Assembly: GCA_018714755.1 (NCBI GenBank)
Contig: DVMY01000105.1
Location: forward strand, 1-59,516
From: Candidatus Aphodousia faecigallinarum
GTDB lineage: Bacteria > Pseudomonadota > Gammaproteobacteria > Burkholderiales > Burkholderiaceae_F
Reading direction: 5' to 3'
DNA length: 59,516 bases
Made by a program: the position numbers and the translations under genes. Under the pieces are notes generated by a model. It was not told the origin of the DNA. It saw nothing but the letters and a program-made list of their open reading frames with translations, and did not search any database. Each line of letters starts with the position of its first letter. Positions within the stretch are counted from its first letter, which is position 1. This document shows, piece after piece, positions 58,256 through 59,516 of the stretch.

Positions 58256-58927
58256 ATGCCCTTAGTGATTGACTCACCCGATGCGTCCTTTCGACTCAAC
58301 TATCTTTTCAATCGCATCGAAATCAGCCACGATTCTCGTCAAACGTGGTCTATCTTCTATGAGAATCAAGATCACCCCTTTGGCACCTTTCGCGGCTTAA
58401 CCATTCACCGAGGCGAACTATTTTTAGTAACTGACGCTGGCATTTTCAGCTCTCCGTTAAACGCCCCCGACTTCACCCAAGTCAGTCCGCAGCGCAAGGG
58501 GGCCGAATTTGTAGATATTGAGAGCTTTGAAAACATGCTCTACGCCTGCACAAACGACGCTATTTTCCAAGCCTCCTCCGGCGTTCGCTGGCGCCTTAAA
58601 TACGATGGAAACGCCTGCGGGCATTTCTTTTCTTTGCTTCATTTCCAAGGCAAACTTTTCGCTGCCTGTGAAAAAGGCATCTATGTGGCCAGCCAAGAGG
58701 GAAAATTTTGGCACCCTCGCTATATCAGTAAAGAATTAGGCATGTTTATGGCACTGGACGGCAGAGGCAATAAACTTTTCGCTCAAACCGAAAAAGGTTT
58801 CTATATGAGTGAGGATGCCGCCCAACATTGGCAGCCGCAAAGCAACATTCAAGGCCCATGGACCGAGGCCATGGGAGGCACCATGCTATTTGAACCGCGT
58901 TTGAAAAAACGTGAAAAAGACTACTAA
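58256..58927 (+). CDS. Hypothetical BNR/beta-propeller-like protein
   Basis: About 223 residues, not assigned to a known family. Recurrent elements of the sialidase/BNR type are visible: ISHDSRQTWSIF near residues 20-32 and MSEDAAQHWQPQ near 188-200 ('S.D....W'), with recurring 'G.LF.A...GI/..' phrases between them, suggesting four or so propeller blades. The ATG with GGAA upstream is preferred; a TTG start 30 codons earlier would add a hydrophobic segment that could be a signal anchor. It lies just ahead of rph. Confidence 0.6.
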   Translation: MPLVIDSPDASFRLNYLFNRIEISHDSRQTWSIFYENQDHPFGTFRGLTIHRGELFLVTDAGIFSSPLNAPDFTQVSPQRKGAEFVDIESFENMLYACTNDAIFQASSGVRWRLKYDGNACGHFFSLLHFQGKLFAACEKGIYVASQEGKFWHPRYISKELGMFMALDGRGNKLFAQTEKGFYMSEDAAQHWQPQSNIQGPWTEAMGGTMLFEPRLKKREKDY

Positions 58928-58952
58928 GTTTTGTTTGTGAGGATTAAACACC

Positions 58953-59516
58953 ATGTTTGAACGTCCCTCTCATCGACAACCCAATGAAATGCGCCCCGTT
59001 CGCTTCACCACCCACTACACCAAGCACGCCGAAGGTTCTGTGTTGGTGGAAGTGGGCGACACGAAAGTGATTTGCACTGCTTCTGTCATTGAAGGCACGC
59101 CTAAATTCTTAAAAGACAAACCTGAAGGCTGGGTCACCGCTGAGTACGGGCTGCTGCCTCGCGCCACCCACACGCGCTGCGACCGTGAAGCCGCCAAAGG
59201 CAAACAGTCCGGCCGCACGATGGAAATTCAACGCTTGATCGGCCGCGCTCTTCGAGCGGTTGTAGATCGCACTAAAATCGCAGGGTTCACAATCCACTTG
59301 GACTGCGATGTTATTCAAGCCGATGGCGGCACACGCTGCGCCTCCATTTCTGGCGCCTGGGTAGCTCTTGCTTTGGCTGTGCAAACAATGTTAGAAAAGG
59401 ACCAAATTAAGGAAAATCCCCTCAAAGGCAACGTCGCTGCCATCAGCGCCGGCATTTTTGAGGGCGTTCCTGTTATCGATTTGGACTATCCCGAAGACAG
59501 CAACAGCGAAACCGAC
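58953..59516 (+). CDS. rph: Ribonuclease PH (5' part, cut by window end)
   Basis: 3'-to-5' phosphorolytic exoribonuclease trimming tRNA 3' ends. 188 codons are visible and the frame is open at the end. N-terminus [31 protein letters not shown], the active-site segment [29 protein letters not shown] and [24 protein letters not shown] are typical. GAGG lies ten bases before the ATG. Confidence 0.96.
   Translation, partial: MFERPSHRQPNEMRPVRFTTHYTKHAEGSVLVEVGDTKVICTASVIEGTPKFLKDKPEGWVTAEYGLLPRATHTRCDREAAKGKQSGRTMEIQRLIGRALRAVVDRTKIAGFTIHLDCDVIQADGGTRCASISGAWVALALAVQTMLEKDQIKENPLKGNVAAISAGIFEGVPVIDLDYPEDSNSETD

Overview
The window looks like chromosome of a gut-type Burkholderiales bacterium, most likely family Sutterellaceae (Sutterella/Parasutterella-like). 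This rests on betaproteobacterial gene orders (miaB-ybeZ-ybeY-corC-lnt-glyQS-plsC; amgK-murU/lptD-surA-rsmA; dusB-fis-purH; cmk-rpsA-ihfB; tolB-pal-cpoB), a Burkholderiales-type porin and medium GC content. No database search was possible, so the genus is an inference.

Region 1 (1 to about 10363) is AT-rich and is the right-hand part of an integrative mobile element. It ends at a copy of the 3' end of the tmRNA gene (ssrA), followed by the original ssrA terminator. Its core is a leftward operon with overlapping genes: an AlpA-type regulator, a zinc-finger/P-loop ATPase of phage-replication type, an unknown protein, a MobI-like protein, a MOBH (TraI_2) relaxase, a TraD/VirD4 coupling protein and a DUF4400 membrane protein. 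This is the DNA-processing half of an SXT-like conjugation system. No pilus or secretion genes and no integrase are visible; they would have to lie left of the window, or the element borrows a helper. Further left are an unknown 290-residue cargo protein and two decayed small genes.

Region 2 (10.4-31.4 kb) carries queF, brnQ, a DUF362 protein, proBA, an M20 amidohydrolase with a likely amino-acid transporter, cmk-rpsA-ihfB, gyrA, a methylthioadenosine-type deaminase, an OmpA-like protein, gph, hemG, fadD and terC. Region 3 (31.5-41.6 kb, leftward) has scpA, malic enzyme, tolB-pal-cpoB, dusB-fis-purH and the muropeptide-recycling pair amgK-murU. Region 4 (41.7-46.2 kb, rightward) is lptD-surA-rsmA. 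Region 5 (46.2-57.8 kb, leftward) is a large housekeeping cluster ending with a porin. The window closes with a BNR-like hypothetical gene and the start of rph.

Relative to the gene orders I know from other Burkholderiales, several neighbours are missing: ubiG between ompA and gph, pepP/ubiH between murU and dusB, pdxA between surA and rsmA, and gmhB between glyS and plsC. Loss of two ubiquinone genes together with a quinone-linked HemG suggests a menaquinone-based, low-oxygen respiratory lifestyle. The mobile-element operon and its unknown genes are the most novel part of the window.
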